Assembly: GCA_015478665.1 (NCBI GenBank)
Contig: JADMII010000007.1
Span: forward strand, 62,001 to 126,000
DNA: 64,000 nucleotides
Reading direction: 5' to 3'
Origin: Dehalococcoidia bacterium
GTDB taxonomy: Bacteria > Chloroflexota > Dehalococcoidia > DSTF01 > JACRBR01
Each line of letters begins with the position of its first letter. The stretch's first letter is position 1. This document shows positions 25,119-36,220 of the stretch, one piece after another. The translations under genes were made by a program, and so were the position numbers. The notes beneath the pieces are model-generated. The model did no database searches, was not told where the DNA came from, and worked only from the letters and a program-made list of their open reading frames with translations.

Positions 25119-25277
25119 CGGACGCCGCCGCGGCGGCTCGGCGCTCCCGTGCGAGTGCGCTGCAAGCAGGGTCGTCGCGCGCCGACAGGGCGGCGGGAGC
25201 GGCACCAGCGCCCGCCCGCATCTTCCAGCGCGTGGGGGAAGATCGAGGCTGTACCGTCGACGCGGCTCCCGTGCGCA

Positions 25278-27542
25278 TCAGCTGAGGAATCTGCGCAGCA
25301 GCTCGCGCGCGTCGTCGACGGAGCGGATGCGGTAGCGGGCGAGCGACATGCCCCGGCCCACATGGACTGTGGGCGCCTCGTCGGGCAGGGCGGCGAACAG
25401 ATCCTCATCGGTGCGGTCATCCCCCATCGCGAAGACGACGGCATCGTCTTCGACCGTCGCCAGCAGCAGCGGCACCACCATTCCCTTGTGCACGCCCTGC
25501 GGCCGTACCTCGACGACCTTCTGCCCGGCGAGCACCTGCACCGGCGCGTTGCTCAGCATCTCGCCGAGCAGCATCCGCAGCTCCTTCGCCTGGAACTCGC
25601 CGAAGTCGTTCTCGTGCGTGAAGTCTGCCGTCGCCAGACGGTAGTGCCACGCCAGCGACCCTGTCTTCTCTTCGATGAACGTGCCGCGCGTGGTGACGAC
25701 GAAGTGCTCCATGATCGGCCGCACCGCCTCCTTCCACTGCTGCGTCACCGGCCGCAGGATGCGCCAGGGGCTATCAGGCGTGATGCGCGACCAGAGCCCG
25801 TGCTCAGCATGCAGGCCGATCGGCACTCCGCCCAGCCAGCGGTCGAGCGAGGCCCGCGTGCGACCGCTGATCACGTGGACGCGCGTGTCGTCGCGCGCCG
25901 CGAGCGCCTGCAGGAGGTCGAGCAGCTCGGGGTCCGGCGCGGCCTCGTCGGGCGTCGGCGCGAAGGTCACCAGCGTGCCGTCGTAGTCCAGGATCAGCAG
26001 CCGCTCCGGGGCGCGCCGCACCTGCTCGACGACGGCGTCGATCGCGGCCGGCGGCGAGAGCCGTCGCGAGCCGCGGTCTTCCGGCGTCGTCTTGCCGAGC
26101 GCGGCGATGAACGCCTCAGCCCAGCGGTGCACGTCGTGCATCAGCACGCGCGACCGTAGTGCCTCCATGCGCGCGTGGCGTTCGGCCTCCGGCATCGCCA
26201 GCGCCTGGGAGATGCGGTTCGCGAAGCGCTCGACGTCGTAGGGGTTGATATGCAGCGCCTCGCCGAGCTCGGTCGCCGCGCCGGCGAACTCGCTCAGGAT
26301 CAGCACGCCGTCATCGTCCGTCCGCGATGCGACGAACTCCTTCGCGACGAGGTTCATGCCATCGCGCACGGGCGTCACCAGCATCACGTCGGCGGCGCGA
26401 TAGAGCGCGCACACCTCCGCCTGGGAGATCGAGCGGTAGAGGTGATGGATCGGCATCCAGCCGGCCGTCGCGTGGGCGCTGTTGATGCGGCCGACCATCT
26501 CGTCGATGCGGCGTTTGAACTCGGCATACTGCTCGACGTGCTCGCGCGACGGCACCGTCACCTGGATGACGCGCACGCGCTCGCAGAGCTCCGGATGATC
26601 GGTGAAGAGACGGTCGATGGCGAGCAGCCGGCGGGGGATGCCCTTCGTGTAGTCGAGGCGGTCGATGCCGACGATGATCTTGCGATCGCCGGCCTCCTGG
26701 CGCAGGTCGGACACCTGCTTCGTGACATCGTCGCTGTCGCCGCAGCCCGCCCAGCGAGCGGCGTCGACGCCCATCGGGAAGACGCCGACGCGCACCTGGC
26801 GGTCATCCTGCCAGAGGCGGTCGACCTCGACGTCGATGCCCAGCACCCGGCGCAACGACGTCGTGAAGTGCCGCATGTAGCCCGGCGTGTGGAAGCCGAT
26901 GAGGTCGGCGCCCAGCAGTCCTTCCAGGATCTCGGCCCGCCACGGCAGCACGGTGAAGACCTCAGATGATGGGAACGGCACGTGCAGAAAGAAGCCGATG
27001 CGGGCATCGGGCAGGGCGCGGCGGAGCATCGCCGGGACGAGGACGAGATGGTAGTCCTGCACCCAGATCAGGTCGCCGGGGCGATAGTTGTCGATCACCG
27101 CCTGCGCGAACTTCTGGTTGACGCTGCGAAAGACATTCCAGTCGCCGAGGTCGTCCGGCAGCTGGTCGATCAGATAGTGAAACAGCGGCCAGAGGACGCC
27201 GTTCGCCATGTTCTCGTAGTACTCGTTGATCTCATCCTGCGTCAGGTAGACGGGGAGGGCGCGCAGGTTCGCGAGCCGCTCGTCGAGGTCGCGCTTCTGC
27301 CCATCGCTCAGCTGGAGCTCGCCGGGCCAGCCGATCCAGAGGCCGCCGGAGCGCTGGTGTGGACCCCAGAGCCCCGTCGCCAGGCCGCCGCTTGATGGTT
27401 CGGCGACGAAGTGCCCATCGTCGTCGAGCCGCACCGTGATCGGCAGGCGGTTGGCGACGAGGATCAGGCGGCCGATCGGTGGCGGTTCGGAGGAGGCGCC
27501 GGGCTGGGCGGGCGGCTGCGCATCGGGGACGAGCGTGCTCAA
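25278..27542 (-). CDS. otsAB: Fused trehalose-6-phosphate synthase / trehalose-6-phosphate phosphatase
   Basis: A 754-aa bifunctional enzyme making the osmoprotectant trehalose from UDP/ADP-glucose and glucose-6-phosphate. Residues 25-490 are a GT20 OtsA domain: [52 protein letters not shown], and [13 protein letters not shown] with the donor-binding end. Residues 510-750 are a HAD-type OtsB domain: [19 protein letters not shown] (nucleophile Asp), [15 protein letters not shown] and [15 protein letters not shown]. Start TTG 27542 has AAGG upstream. A c-di-AMP-type riboswitch and a short terminator-like hairpin lie in its leader, so second-messenger control of osmolyte synthesis is likely. Confidence 0.95.
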   Translation of the reverse strand: MSTLVPDAQPPAQPGASSEPPPIGRLILVANRLPITVRLDDDGHFVAEPSSGGLATGLWGPHQRSGGLWIGWPGELQLSDGQKRDLDERLANLRALPVYLTQDEINEYYENMANGVLWPLFHYLIDQLPDDLGDWNVFRSVNQKFAQAVIDNYRPGDLIWVQDYHLVLVPAMLRRALPDARIGFFLHVPFPSSEVFTVLPWRAEILEGLLGADLIGFHTPGYMRHFTTSLRRVLGIDVEVDRLWQDDRQVRVGVFPMGVDAARWAGCGDSDDVTKQVSDLRQEAGDRKIIVGIDRLDYTKGIPRRLLAIDRLFTDHPELCERVRVIQVTVPSREHVEQYAEFKRRIDEMVGRINSAHATAGWMPIHHLYRSISQAEVCALYRAADVMLVTPVRDGMNLVAKEFVASRTDDDGVLILSEFAGAATELGEALHINPYDVERFANRISQALAMPEAERHARMEALRSRVLMHDVHRWAEAFIAALGKTTPEDRGSRRLSPPAAIDAVVEQVRRAPERLLILDYDGTLVTFAPTPDEAAPDPELLDLLQALAARDDTRVHVISGRTRASLDRWLGGVPIGLHAEHGLWSRITPDSPWRILRPVTQQWKEAVRPIMEHFVVTTRGTFIEEKTGSLAWHYRLATADFTHENDFGEFQAKELRMLLGEMLSNAPVQVLAGQKVVEVRPQGVHKGMVVPLLLATVEDDAVVFAMGDDRTDEDLFAALPDEAPTVHVGRGMSLARYRIRSVDDARELLRRFLS

Positions 27543-27621
27543 ATCGCGGGCCTTCTTTCGCCGTCGCTGCCAGCGTCCGGGGTACGACGGTTCAGCGGGT
27601 CACGAAGGCAACAACATGAAA

Positions 27622-27636
27622 CAGGGTACGACCCTG
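27622..27636 (-). terminator. Terminator-like hairpin in the otsAB leader
   Basis: Minus-strand CAGGGT-CGT-ACCCTG followed by TTTCATGTTGTT, between the riboswitch and the otsAB start. It is a plausible expression platform, though the T-run is short. Confidence 0.45.
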
Positions 27637-27659
27637 CCCGAATCGCGGCGTCGTCCCCT

Positions 27660-27785
27660 CTCACGTGCCTGCGGGGTTAGCTGTCGGGTTCGGTCTGAGA
27701 AGGTTGACCTACTCGCCCTGCGGCGAGATGCACCCCTGTGTCGGTTCCCCCGCTCCGCTCACGCGGATTCGGCCCCATCACATGC
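27660..27785 (-). ncRNA. Cyclic di-AMP riboswitch (ydaO/yuaA class) upstream of otsAB
   Basis: Read on the minus strand, the leader carries the conserved blocks of the ydaO-yuaA aptamer in order: CCGAATCCGCG (27772-27762), a small stem and GGGGGAACC (27751-27743), GGGGTGCATC (27736-27727), a variable hairpin CTCGCC-GCAG-GGCGAG, then CCGAACCCG and CAGCTAACCCCG (27683-27672). A TACACT promoter ends 6 nt before the predicted 5' end. This class binds c-di-AMP and usually switches off osmolyte and cell-wall genes. Confidence 0.85.
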
Positions 27786-27790
27786 CGGGC

Positions 27791-27796
27791 AGTGTA
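27791..27796 (-). promoter_or_regulatory. -10 (TACACT) of the riboswitch-otsAB transcript
   Basis: TACACT on the minus strand places the RNA start near 27785, directly at the aptamer. The -35 is weak. Confidence 0.55.
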
Positions 27797-27973
27797 CCAT
27801 CGCCCAGCCCGCCGGTCGTGCTTGAGTTCACGTGTCGCCCTCGAGATCATCGAGTCGCTATGGTTCCGTCATCTCGCATTGCGCGGCTGTATGCACGGCG
27901 TTTATGCAGCGCTGAACATACTTGCACATCGGCCAGTAGTGCTCGCGCGAAGCGAACGCGGAAGGAGCCCAGG

Positions 27974-28153
27974 ATGCCGGACAAGGCGGAGAACCAGAAG
28001 ACGCGCGGCCGGATGACGCAGGCGAAGGGCAAGGCACGCGAGCTTGGCGCCAAGATTACGGGCGACCGCAAGGCGGAAGCGCGCGGCAAGGCGGAGCAGA
28101 TGAAGGGCAAGGGCCAGGCGGCGATGGGCAAGGCGCGCGACAAGATGCGCTGA
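27974..28153 (+). CDS. CsbD-family small stress protein
   Basis: A 59-aa, highly charged, hydrophilic protein: MPDKAENQKTRGRMTQAKGK then TGDRKAEARGKAEQMKGKG. This is the repeated Lys/Gly/Ala pattern of CsbD-like (YjbJ) general-stress proteins, which are predicted to be intrinsically disordered. AGGAG lies 6 nt before ATG 27974. Its neighbour across the divergent region is the c-di-AMP-controlled trehalose gene, consistent with an osmotic-stress locus. Molecular function is unknown for the family. Confidence 0.8.
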   Translation: MPDKAENQKTRGRMTQAKGKARELGAKITGDRKAEARGKAEQMKGKGQAAMGKARDKMR

Positions 28154-28241
28154 GCGAGTCACGGTGGGGCGTCCGGGCGCAGGCGCGCGCACGCGATCGC
28201 CCATCATCACGACGTCCCATGTGCTGCTCTCGGAGGGAGTC

Positions 28242-28379
28242 ATGACGCTCCGGGTCGATGTCCCGCGTCCGCCGATTATCCCGCCGGTGCCGCCGCAGCC
28301 GCCGGGACCGACGCCCGAGGCGCCTCCGCGTCCGCCGACCATCCCACCCGGCACCCCGCCGGGTCCTCGGCCGCGTTGA
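28242..28379 (+). CDS. Proline-rich small protein (45 aa)
   Basis: ATG 28242 has GGAGG at 28232-28236. The product starts MTLRVDVPRPPIIPPVPPQP and is about half proline, with poly-Pro and GPTPEAPPRPP segments. Such a peptide would form polyproline helix and need EF-P for translation. There is no signal peptide or recognisable domain. A good ribosome site and clean stop favour a real gene, but low-complexity GC-rich DNA can imitate this. Confidence 0.45.
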   Translation: MTLRVDVPRPPIIPPVPPQPPGPTPEAPPRPPTIPPGTPPGPRPR

Positions 28380-28832
28380 ACCGCAGCCAACGCAGACGCG
28401 CGATGCGTTGGCGTCCTGTCTGACGCAGGCGAACGACCTCTCGAAGGATCTCTCCGCCGCGATGTTGGGTTCGCGCCAATCTCTCCCCGGGGCCTTCTCC
28501 ACACTCTTGAGGCGGGGAGCCTCGCGGTGGCATGTGGTCGAGCGAGAGCCGCGCTGGCCGGGTGGCATCCCGAGCGAAGCGAAGGATATCCCCGTCGCAC
28601 GATGCTGCACGCAGGGCGACCCACAAGCTGCACACAGATGGAAACTGATGCGGGGTGATGGAGGTCGCCTGTCGGGAGGCCGTGCCGAGACCGGGGCGAC
28701 CGGCAGGTGGGCCAGAGGGAAGAAGATGACAAGGGTGCGTGTGCAATGTCATCCTGATGAGCGAAGGGTCTCGGCGCAGGACGACGCAGCCAGGCGACGG
28801 CAGCTGCAACGTTGTACAAGGATGATCGAGCG
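28380..28832. other. Intergenic region with fragments of a dispersed repeat
   Basis: No gene seen. Three related pieces occur: TCGAAGGATCTC (28441-28452), GAGCGAAGCGAAGGATATCC (28571-28590) and GTCATCCTGATGAGCGAAGG (28748-28767). They look like copies or decayed pieces of one intergenic repeat family. Confidence 0.35.
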
Positions 28833-29057
28833 ATGCCACCCGACTGGGAGATACCACCGCCCGGGGAGGACGCCGATGCGGACGACGATGACGAGTTCGG
28901 GCCGGACAGCCCGGACTGGGATCTGTCGGAGGAGCACGGGTACCTCTGGGAGCCGAAGCGCGAGCACTGGCCCCTGCCGCCCTGGCTGCTGGCGCTCGTC
29001 TCTCTGCTCGTGATCGTCGCGTTGTTGCTGCCCGGGGTGCTGTTGGTGCTCCGCTGA
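28833..29057 (+). CDS. Acidic single-span membrane protein (74 aa)
   Basis: From ATG 28833 the protein has a strongly acidic proline-containing head (EDADADDDDEFGPDSPDW), a tryptophan-rich linker (YLWEPKREHWPLPPW) and a C-terminal helix of about 24 hydrophobic residues ending in R. A TTG at 28812 could add seven residues. Topology suggests a tail-anchored membrane protein. Not recognised. Confidence 0.5.
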   Translation: MPPDWEIPPPGEDADADDDDEFGPDSPDWDLSEEHGYLWEPKREHWPLPPWLLALVSLLVIVALLLPGVLLVLR

Positions 29058-29171
29058 CGATAGCCGCCGGGCGCGCTCCTGCGCGTCATCGGCGGCGCCG
29101 GGCGCGCGCTGACGGCCGCGCGCCGACGGCGGGCAGACGCCAACGGACGGAGGACGGTGCGTGTCCGGCGC

Positions 29172-30050
29172 TCAGGCGCGGCGGGCTTCGATCGCGTGCT
29201 GCGCGGCCCGCAGATCCAGGCGCCCGTCGTAGAGCGCGCGTCCGATGATCACGCCTTCGATGTCGAAGTCCGCGGCGAGCCTCGCGACGTCTTCGATCGA
29301 CGTGATGCCGCCGCCGAAGATGACGGGCGCGGCGACGCTGCCGCGCCCGTGCGAAGCGGCGCCGGCCGGTGACGGCTCGCTTGGCCGCGCGTCGACATCG
29401 CGGGCCGTGGAGGCGCCGGATGACGCGTCGTCCATCGCATCTGCCGGCGTTTCCTGCGCGGGTCGTCGGCGCGCCGGCAACGCGGCGCTTTCGAGCACGC
29501 GCGCGAAGGCGTCGAAGTCCGGGTGTTGCATCGTGCCGTCGCGGCGGATGTCGGTGTAGATGAAGTGCTCGATGCCGCGCGCGGCCATGTCGCGCATGAC
29601 GGCGGCGACGGTGCGGTCGCTCGTCTCGACCCATCCCCTGACGGCGACGCGGCCATCGCGCGCGTCAATGGCGACGGCGATCCTGCCGGGATAACGGCGC
29701 GCCGCCGCCTCGACGACGTCCGGCTGCTCCACGGCGAGCGTGCCGGTGACGATGCGGTCGGCGCCGGCGTCGGCCCAGCGGTCGAAGTCGGCGGCGCCGC
29801 GCGGGCCGCCCGCGACCTCTACCGGCACGCCGGTCTCGGCGATGATGCGGGCGACGATCGCCGCGTTCACCGGCCGGCCTTCGCGAGCGGCATCGAGGTC
29901 GACGACGTGCAGGCGCGTCGCGCCTTCGCCGGCCCAGCGTTGGGCCAGTGCGAGGGGGTCGTCGCCGAAGACGGTCTCGCGCGCGAAATCGCCCTGCACG
30001 AGGCGCACGCAACGGCCGCCGCGGATGTCGATCGCGGGGATGAGCTCCAT
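29172..30050 (-). CDS. hisA: HisA-like phosphoribosyl isomerase with a low-complexity insertion
   Basis: (Beta-alpha)8-barrel isomerase of histidine synthesis (ProFAR to PRFAR). IPAIDIRGGRCVRLVQGDF contains the catalytic Asp near residue 8, VAIDARDGRVAVRGW the second Asp near 130, and FIYTDIRRDGTMQHP with FGGGITSIEDVARL close the phosphate sites. At 292 aa it is about 50 longer than usual. Residues 189-239 (Ala/Pro/Ser/Arg-rich, such as RRRPAQETPADAMDDASSGA) are inserted between helix 6 and the IFGGGIT strand. EVAGGPRG replaces the usual VGGGIR. No other his genes are adjacent. ATG 30050 is 6 nt from a TACCCT hexamer. Confidence 0.85.
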   Translation of the reverse strand: MELIPAIDIRGGRCVRLVQGDFARETVFGDDPLALAQRWAGEGATRLHVVDLDAAREGRPVNAAIVARIIAETGVPVEVAGGPRGAADFDRWADAGADRIVTGTLAVEQPDVVEAAARRYPGRIAVAIDARDGRVAVRGWVETSDRTVAAVMRDMAARGIEHFIYTDIRRDGTMQHPDFDAFARVLESAALPARRRPAQETPADAMDDASSGASTARDVDARPSEPSPAGAASHGRGSVAAPVIFGGGITSIEDVARLAADFDIEGVIIGRALYDGRLDLRAAQHAIEARRA

Positions 30051-30056
30051 GACGGG

Positions 30057-30062
30057 AGGGTA
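30057..30062 (-). promoter_or_regulatory. Candidate -10 (TACCCT) for leaderless hisA
   Basis: Minus-strand TACCCT ends six nt before ATG 30050, matching the spacing at other leaderless genes. The hexamer is weaker. Confidence 0.35.
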
Positions 30063-30296
30063 TCGGCGGCAGGGCGCACGGGGTAGTCGCGGGAGCGGAA
30101 TTGGAGATGGGCGGTGATGCGGGCGTCCTGAAAAGACAGCACCGCCGGGCGCGAGATGATGGCGTCGCGTTGCTTCCGGCGTTTGTCATGGATGTGATAG
30201 AATCAGAGCGAAGCCGGACCGGTAGAGATGCCCAGGCCCACGGCCGAAGCAACTCGTCCCGGGCGGCTTAACTTGTCATAGGGAGGAAGCAGCACG

Positions 30297-31970
30297 TTGA
30301 CCGACATCAGTAGTGGTGGCATCGCGGAGAGCGGGGTGGCGACGAAGACCGAGGATGATGCCTCCTTCACCATGCAAGACTGGCTCGACGGCACGTCCGA
30401 CTTCAAGACATTGCGTCGCGGCGAGGTCGTCGAAGGCACCATCATGGCGATCCAGCGCGATGGCGTCCTTGTCGATCTGGGATCGAAGTCGGAGGGCATC
30501 ATCCCTCCGCACGAAATGCACTCGATGGGCGCCGAGCCGCTGAGCAAGGTGACGGTCGGCGAGACGATCCTCGTGTACGTCATGCAGCCGGAGGCGGACC
30601 AGGGGCAGATCCTGCTCTCGGTCGACCGCGCGCGCGGCGAGCGCGGCTGGCGCGTGCTGCAGCAGCGCTTCGAAGAGGGTGAAGCGTTCGAGGGCGAGGT
30701 CACCGGCTACAACAAGGGCGGCCTGCTCGTGAACGTCGAGGGCGTGCACGCCTTCGTGCCGCTGTCGCAGGTCGTCGGCGTGCGCCCGGACCGCGAGGAG
30801 AGTGACGGCGGCCTCGGACAGGCCGTCGGCAAGAAGCTGCGGCTGAAGGTGATCGAGATCAACCGCCGTCGCAACCGCGTCATCCTCTCCGAGCGCGCGG
30901 CGCTGCAAGAGTGGCGCTCGCAGCAGAAGGATCGGCTGCTCTCCGAGTTGAAGGAGGGCGAGGTGCGCAAGGGCCGCGTCTCGAGCGTGCGCGGCTTCGG
31001 CGTCTTTATCGACCTCGGTGGCGCCGATGGCTTGGCGCACCTGAGCGAGGTTTCGTGGGACCGCAATAAGTCGCCCGAGGACATGTACAAGGTCGGCGAC
31101 GAGGTCGACGTGTACGTGATGAAGGTGGATCCGGAGACCAAAAAGATCGCGCTGAGCCTGCGGCGAGCGCAGCCGGAGCAGTGGGATCTGATCGTCGACA
31201 AGTACCAGGTCGGGCGGGTGGTGCCCGGCATGGTGACGAAACTCGTCACGTTCGGCGCCTTCGCCCGCATCGAAGGGCCGGTCGAGGGCCTGATCCATGT
31301 CTCCGAGCTCGTCGACCGCCGCATCGCGCATCCCAAGGAAGTGGTGCGCGAGGGCGACCTGCTGCCGCTGAAGATCGTCCGCATCGAGCGCGACCGGCAC
31401 CGCCTCGGGCTCAGCCTGCGCGAGGCGCGGGAAGAGGGCGAGCGCATGGGCTTCCGCTTCACCGACGCCGGCGAGGTGATGGAGGTCCCGGAGGACCTCC
31501 GCAAGGAGTTCGAAGAGCGCGAGGGCGTGACGGTGCCCGAGCGCGCGCCGACGGCGACCGACGCCATCGCGACGCCGCCGGCCAGCGACGACAGCAGCGA
31601 CGACTCCGCCGCGGCGACGGTCGCGCGCCCCGCGCCAGTGCCGGCGCCCGAACGAGAGCCCGAGGAGCCGCCCCGCAGCGCGCTCGCCGATGCGCTGCAT
31701 GCATCCGGCGCGGCGGCGGCGTTCCGCGACGAGCCGGCGCGCGTCGACGACGATACGTCATCCTCGCCCGCGGCCGTAGCCGACGCCGGCGATGCGGCGG
31801 ATGCGTCCGACGTCGTGGCAGCGGCGGATGCGATGGCGACGCCGGACCACGTCTCGGCGGTGAGCGAGCCGCCGGCCGACGCGGCGACGGCGGACGAGCC
31901 GTCGAGCGCGAACGGCAACGGCGCTCACGTCGATGCGGCGCCCGCGGCCGAAGAAGCCGGCACCGAATAA
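30297..31970 (+). CDS. rpsA: Ribosomal protein S1 (four S1 domains, acidic C-terminal tail)
   Basis: RNA-binding protein that helps mRNA engage the 30S subunit. Four S1 OB-folds are visible: GEVVEGTIMAIQRDGVLVDL (about 42-110), GEAFEGEVTGYNKGGLLVNV (about 125-200), GEVRKGRVSSVRGFGVFIDL (about 218-288) and GRVVPGMVTKLVTFGAFARI (about 305-375). From about 410 to 557 the tail is Ala/Asp/Pro-rich and probably disordered. This four-domain form is typical of Gram-positive and Chloroflexi S1. Start TTG 30297 with GGAGG at 30283-30287. Because leaderless mRNAs seem common here, S1 dependence may be gene-specific. Confidence 0.93.
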   Translation: MTDISSGGIAESGVATKTEDDASFTMQDWLDGTSDFKTLRRGEVVEGTIMAIQRDGVLVDLGSKSEGIIPPHEMHSMGAEPLSKVTVGETILVYVMQPEADQGQILLSVDRARGERGWRVLQQRFEEGEAFEGEVTGYNKGGLLVNVEGVHAFVPLSQVVGVRPDREESDGGLGQAVGKKLRLKVIEINRRRNRVILSERAALQEWRSQQKDRLLSELKEGEVRKGRVSSVRGFGVFIDLGGADGLAHLSEVSWDRNKSPEDMYKVGDEVDVYVMKVDPETKKIALSLRRAQPEQWDLIVDKYQVGRVVPGMVTKLVTFGAFARIEGPVEGLIHVSELVDRRIAHPKEVVREGDLLPLKIVRIERDRHRLGLSLREAREEGERMGFRFTDAGEVMEVPEDLRKEFEEREGVTVPERAPTATDAIATPPASDDSSDDSAAATVARPAPVPAPEREPEEPPRSALADALHASGAAAAFRDEPARVDDDTSSSPAAVADAGDAADASDVVAAADAMATPDHVSAVSEPPADAATADEPSSANGNGAHVDAAPAAEEAGTE

Positions 31971-32157
31971 GTACGCGACACCCGTTAACCGCAGGGATGC
32001 GGCGAGCGTTCTACGATCGGCGGGTCCGGTCCGGAGACCGACGTCAAGCTGAAGATCGGGGGTTCACCCGTCGCGGCGCGAAGGCGTGCGTCCGACATGA
32101 ATGATAGGCCTGCGAGCGCGGCCGCAAGGCGCTGGGACTGGACTTCGAAGCCCCCGT

Positions 32158-32166
32158 TGTGATAAT
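32158..32166 (+). promoter_or_regulatory. clpC promoter, extended -10 (TGT-GATAAT)
   Basis: TG at 32158-32159, then GATAAT at 32161-32166. Start near 32173, leader about 34 nt containing GTTA-GCAAT-TAAC (32180-32192). No CIRCE or CtsR box is seen. Confidence 0.55.
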
Positions 32167-32206
32167 CTGGTTAAGAAGAGTTAGCAATTAACGCGGGAGC
32201 GCTGAG

Positions 32207-34681
<2,475 letters not shown>

Positions 34682-34711
34682 TGGCGCCGCCACACCAAAC
34701 GATGGTTCGCC

Positions 34712-34743
34712 AAGAAGCCCCGCGAGTGTTCGCGGGGCTTCTT
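34712..34743 (+). terminator. Terminator after clpC
   Basis: Perfect 14-bp stem AAGAAGCCCCGCGA / TCGCGGGGCTTCTT with loop GTGT. The A/T-rich outer stem makes it work in both directions. Confidence 0.88.
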
Positions 34744-34911
34744 CGTACTGGCGGAGGCGTGGGCAACCACACATAGGCACAGGGTGCTGATGGAGGTCGG
34801 GGGCCGGAGGCGGCAGGGCGTGCCGGGGCGCCGGCGACGCTGCCGGAGCTACACGTTCGGCGGCGGATGTTACGGTCGCGTGAAATTCCTTTGGCAGCGA
34901 CCAATGAAACC

Positions 34912-34944
34912 TTGCGGCCAGACTATATAATGATTTATATATAG
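34912..34944 (+). promoter_or_regulatory. AT-rich promoter/operator of the PadR module
   Basis: TTGCGG (34912-34917) and TTATAT (34935-34940) are spaced by 17 bp. Over the spacer and -10 lies an AT-rich dyad: CTATATAAT (34923-34931) then TTATATATAG (34935-34944). In GC-rich DNA this stands out as a likely PadR binding site. Confidence 0.55.
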
Positions 34945-34999
34945 ATGCCGATACCTACAGGCGACCAGACGAACGGGGTCGGCGCGACAGGAGGAACCC

Positions 35000-35203
35000 A
35001 TGTTGGACTACGCGATCGCCATGGCACCGGAATGGCACGACGCCCTGCAGACCGCCCGCACGCAGGAAGCGGAGAGGAAGGGCTGGCTCCGCAAGCTCCG
35101 CGCGATCGAGAAGGTCGAGCGCCGCGACCGCCGCCGTCGCACCCGCACGGTGATCATCAGCAAGCCGGCGCACCTCGCTGGCCCGTACAAGACGTGGATC
35201 TAG
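35000..35203 (+). CDS. Small basic protein (67 aa) ahead of padR
   Basis: ATG 35000 has GGAGG at 34990-34994. The product, MLDYAIAMAPEWHDALQTAR through a Lys/Arg cluster (VERRDRRRRTRTVIISK), is strongly basic, suggesting nucleic-acid or membrane contact. It follows an AT-rich promoter/operator and precedes padR by 275 nt on the same strand, so may be co-regulated. Family not recognised. Confidence 0.5.
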   Translation: MLDYAIAMAPEWHDALQTARTQEAERKGWLRKLRAIEKVERRDRRRRTRTVIISKPAHLAGPYKTWI

Positions 35204-35349
35204 CCGGCGTGCCGTCGCCGACCGGGCCATCAGTTCTCGCCGCCCGCCACCGTGGCGACGGCGTCGATCAAGCCGGCCTGCCGCCGACCGGGGCATCAGC
35301 GCAGCTCGCGCCCACAGCGCCGGGATCCCGCGCGCTGCGGCGTCCGATC

Positions 35350-35481
35350 ATGGCACGCCCGGCGCTGCCCCTGCGCGGCCACCAGCCGCATGATGCGTGG
35401 CGGGCGCTGCACGCCGCCGACGGCGACCGCGTCCGCAACGGGACGACCGCGGCGCGCGCTCTCCCGGCGGCGATCGCATGA
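35350..35481 (+). CDS. Possible 43-aa ORF coupled to padR
   Basis: ATG 35350 opens MARPALPLRGHQPHDAWRAL and ends at TGA 35479-35481, overlapping the padR ATG (ATGA). No clear ribosome site. Support is only the coupled overlap; it may be non-coding. Confidence 0.25.
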   Translation: MARPALPLRGHQPHDAWRALHAADGDRVRNGTTAARALPAAIA

Positions 35482-36068
35482 GCCTCAAGCACGCGCTGCT
35501 CGGCATCCTTCACTACGGCCCGATGACCGGCTACGAGCTGAAGCAGTTCTTCGACTCCTCCGTCCAGCACTTCTGGAACGCCGAGCTGAGCCAGATCTAC
35601 CCGACGCTCAAGCAGATGGAGGAACTCGGGTACGTCGACAAGCGGGTCGAGGTGCAGGAGAACCGGCCGAATCGCAAGATCTACGAGATCACCGCCGGCG
35701 GCCGCGCGGAGTTCGCCCGCTGGGTGCGCGAGCCGATGCCGCCGGCGGCGCTGCGCGACCCGTTCCTCATCAAGATTTTCTTCGGATCGGAGCTGCCCAT
35801 CGATGACATGCTCATCCTCCTGCGACGGCAGCAGGAGGAAGAACAGAAGCTGCTCGCGTTCTCGGAGATCGTGCTCAGCGCGCGCATCGACCATGCCCAC
35901 AAGGAGCACCACGACATCGCCGGCGCGGCGACGTTCTGGCGCCTGACGCTCGAGATGGCGATCGCCCATCGCCGCGCCTACATCGCCTGGTGCGACGCGG
36001 CGATGCACGCGCTCGAGTCGATGCGCGATGAGTCATCGGCCGCAGGCGAAGCGTCCGGAGGCGAGTGA
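35478..36068 (+). CDS. PadR-family transcriptional regulator
   Basis: A 196-aa PadR repressor. The N-terminal winged helix shows LKHALLGILHYGPMTGYELK, then FWNAELSQIYPTLKQMEELG and RKIYEITAGGRAEFARWV. The C-terminal half is the Vir_act_alpha_C coiled dimerisation helix (MLILLRRQQEEEQKLLAFSE). PadR proteins sense phenolics or antibiotics and usually repress an adjacent efflux or catabolic gene. No transporter is adjacent; the downstream iron alcohol dehydrogenase is the nearest candidate target, 152 nt away. Confidence 0.88.
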   Translation: MSLKHALLGILHYGPMTGYELKQFFDSSVQHFWNAELSQIYPTLKQMEELGYVDKRVEVQENRPNRKIYEITAGGRAEFARWVREPMPPAALRDPFLIKIFFGSELPIDDMLILLRRQQEEEQKLLAFSEIVLSARIDHAHKEHHDIAGAATFWRLTLEMAIAHRRAYIAWCDAAMHALESMRDESSAAGEASGGE

Positions 36069-36220
36069 GCGGCGGCGGGCGGCTCCTTCGCCGTCGCGGC
36101 CGCCTACGCCGGCGGCATCGGTCCGCGCTTCGGCCCGCTGTCGCCGTTGCCCGAAGACCTCGCCCGATCCATAGTTCCAACACTGCGCGCCGCCGATGCG
36201 CGCGATAGGAAAGGATCGTC

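Noticed and set aside
27665-27970. Plus-strand frame extending CsbD upstream by about 100 residues
   Set aside because: It reads through the riboswitch, and CsbD has its own ATG and AGGAG at 27963-27974.
32180-32192. GTTA-GCAAT-TAAC in the clpC leader as a CIRCE or CtsR site
   Set aside because: Does not match the CIRCE inverted repeat or the CtsR heptad; only a short AT-rich palindrome.
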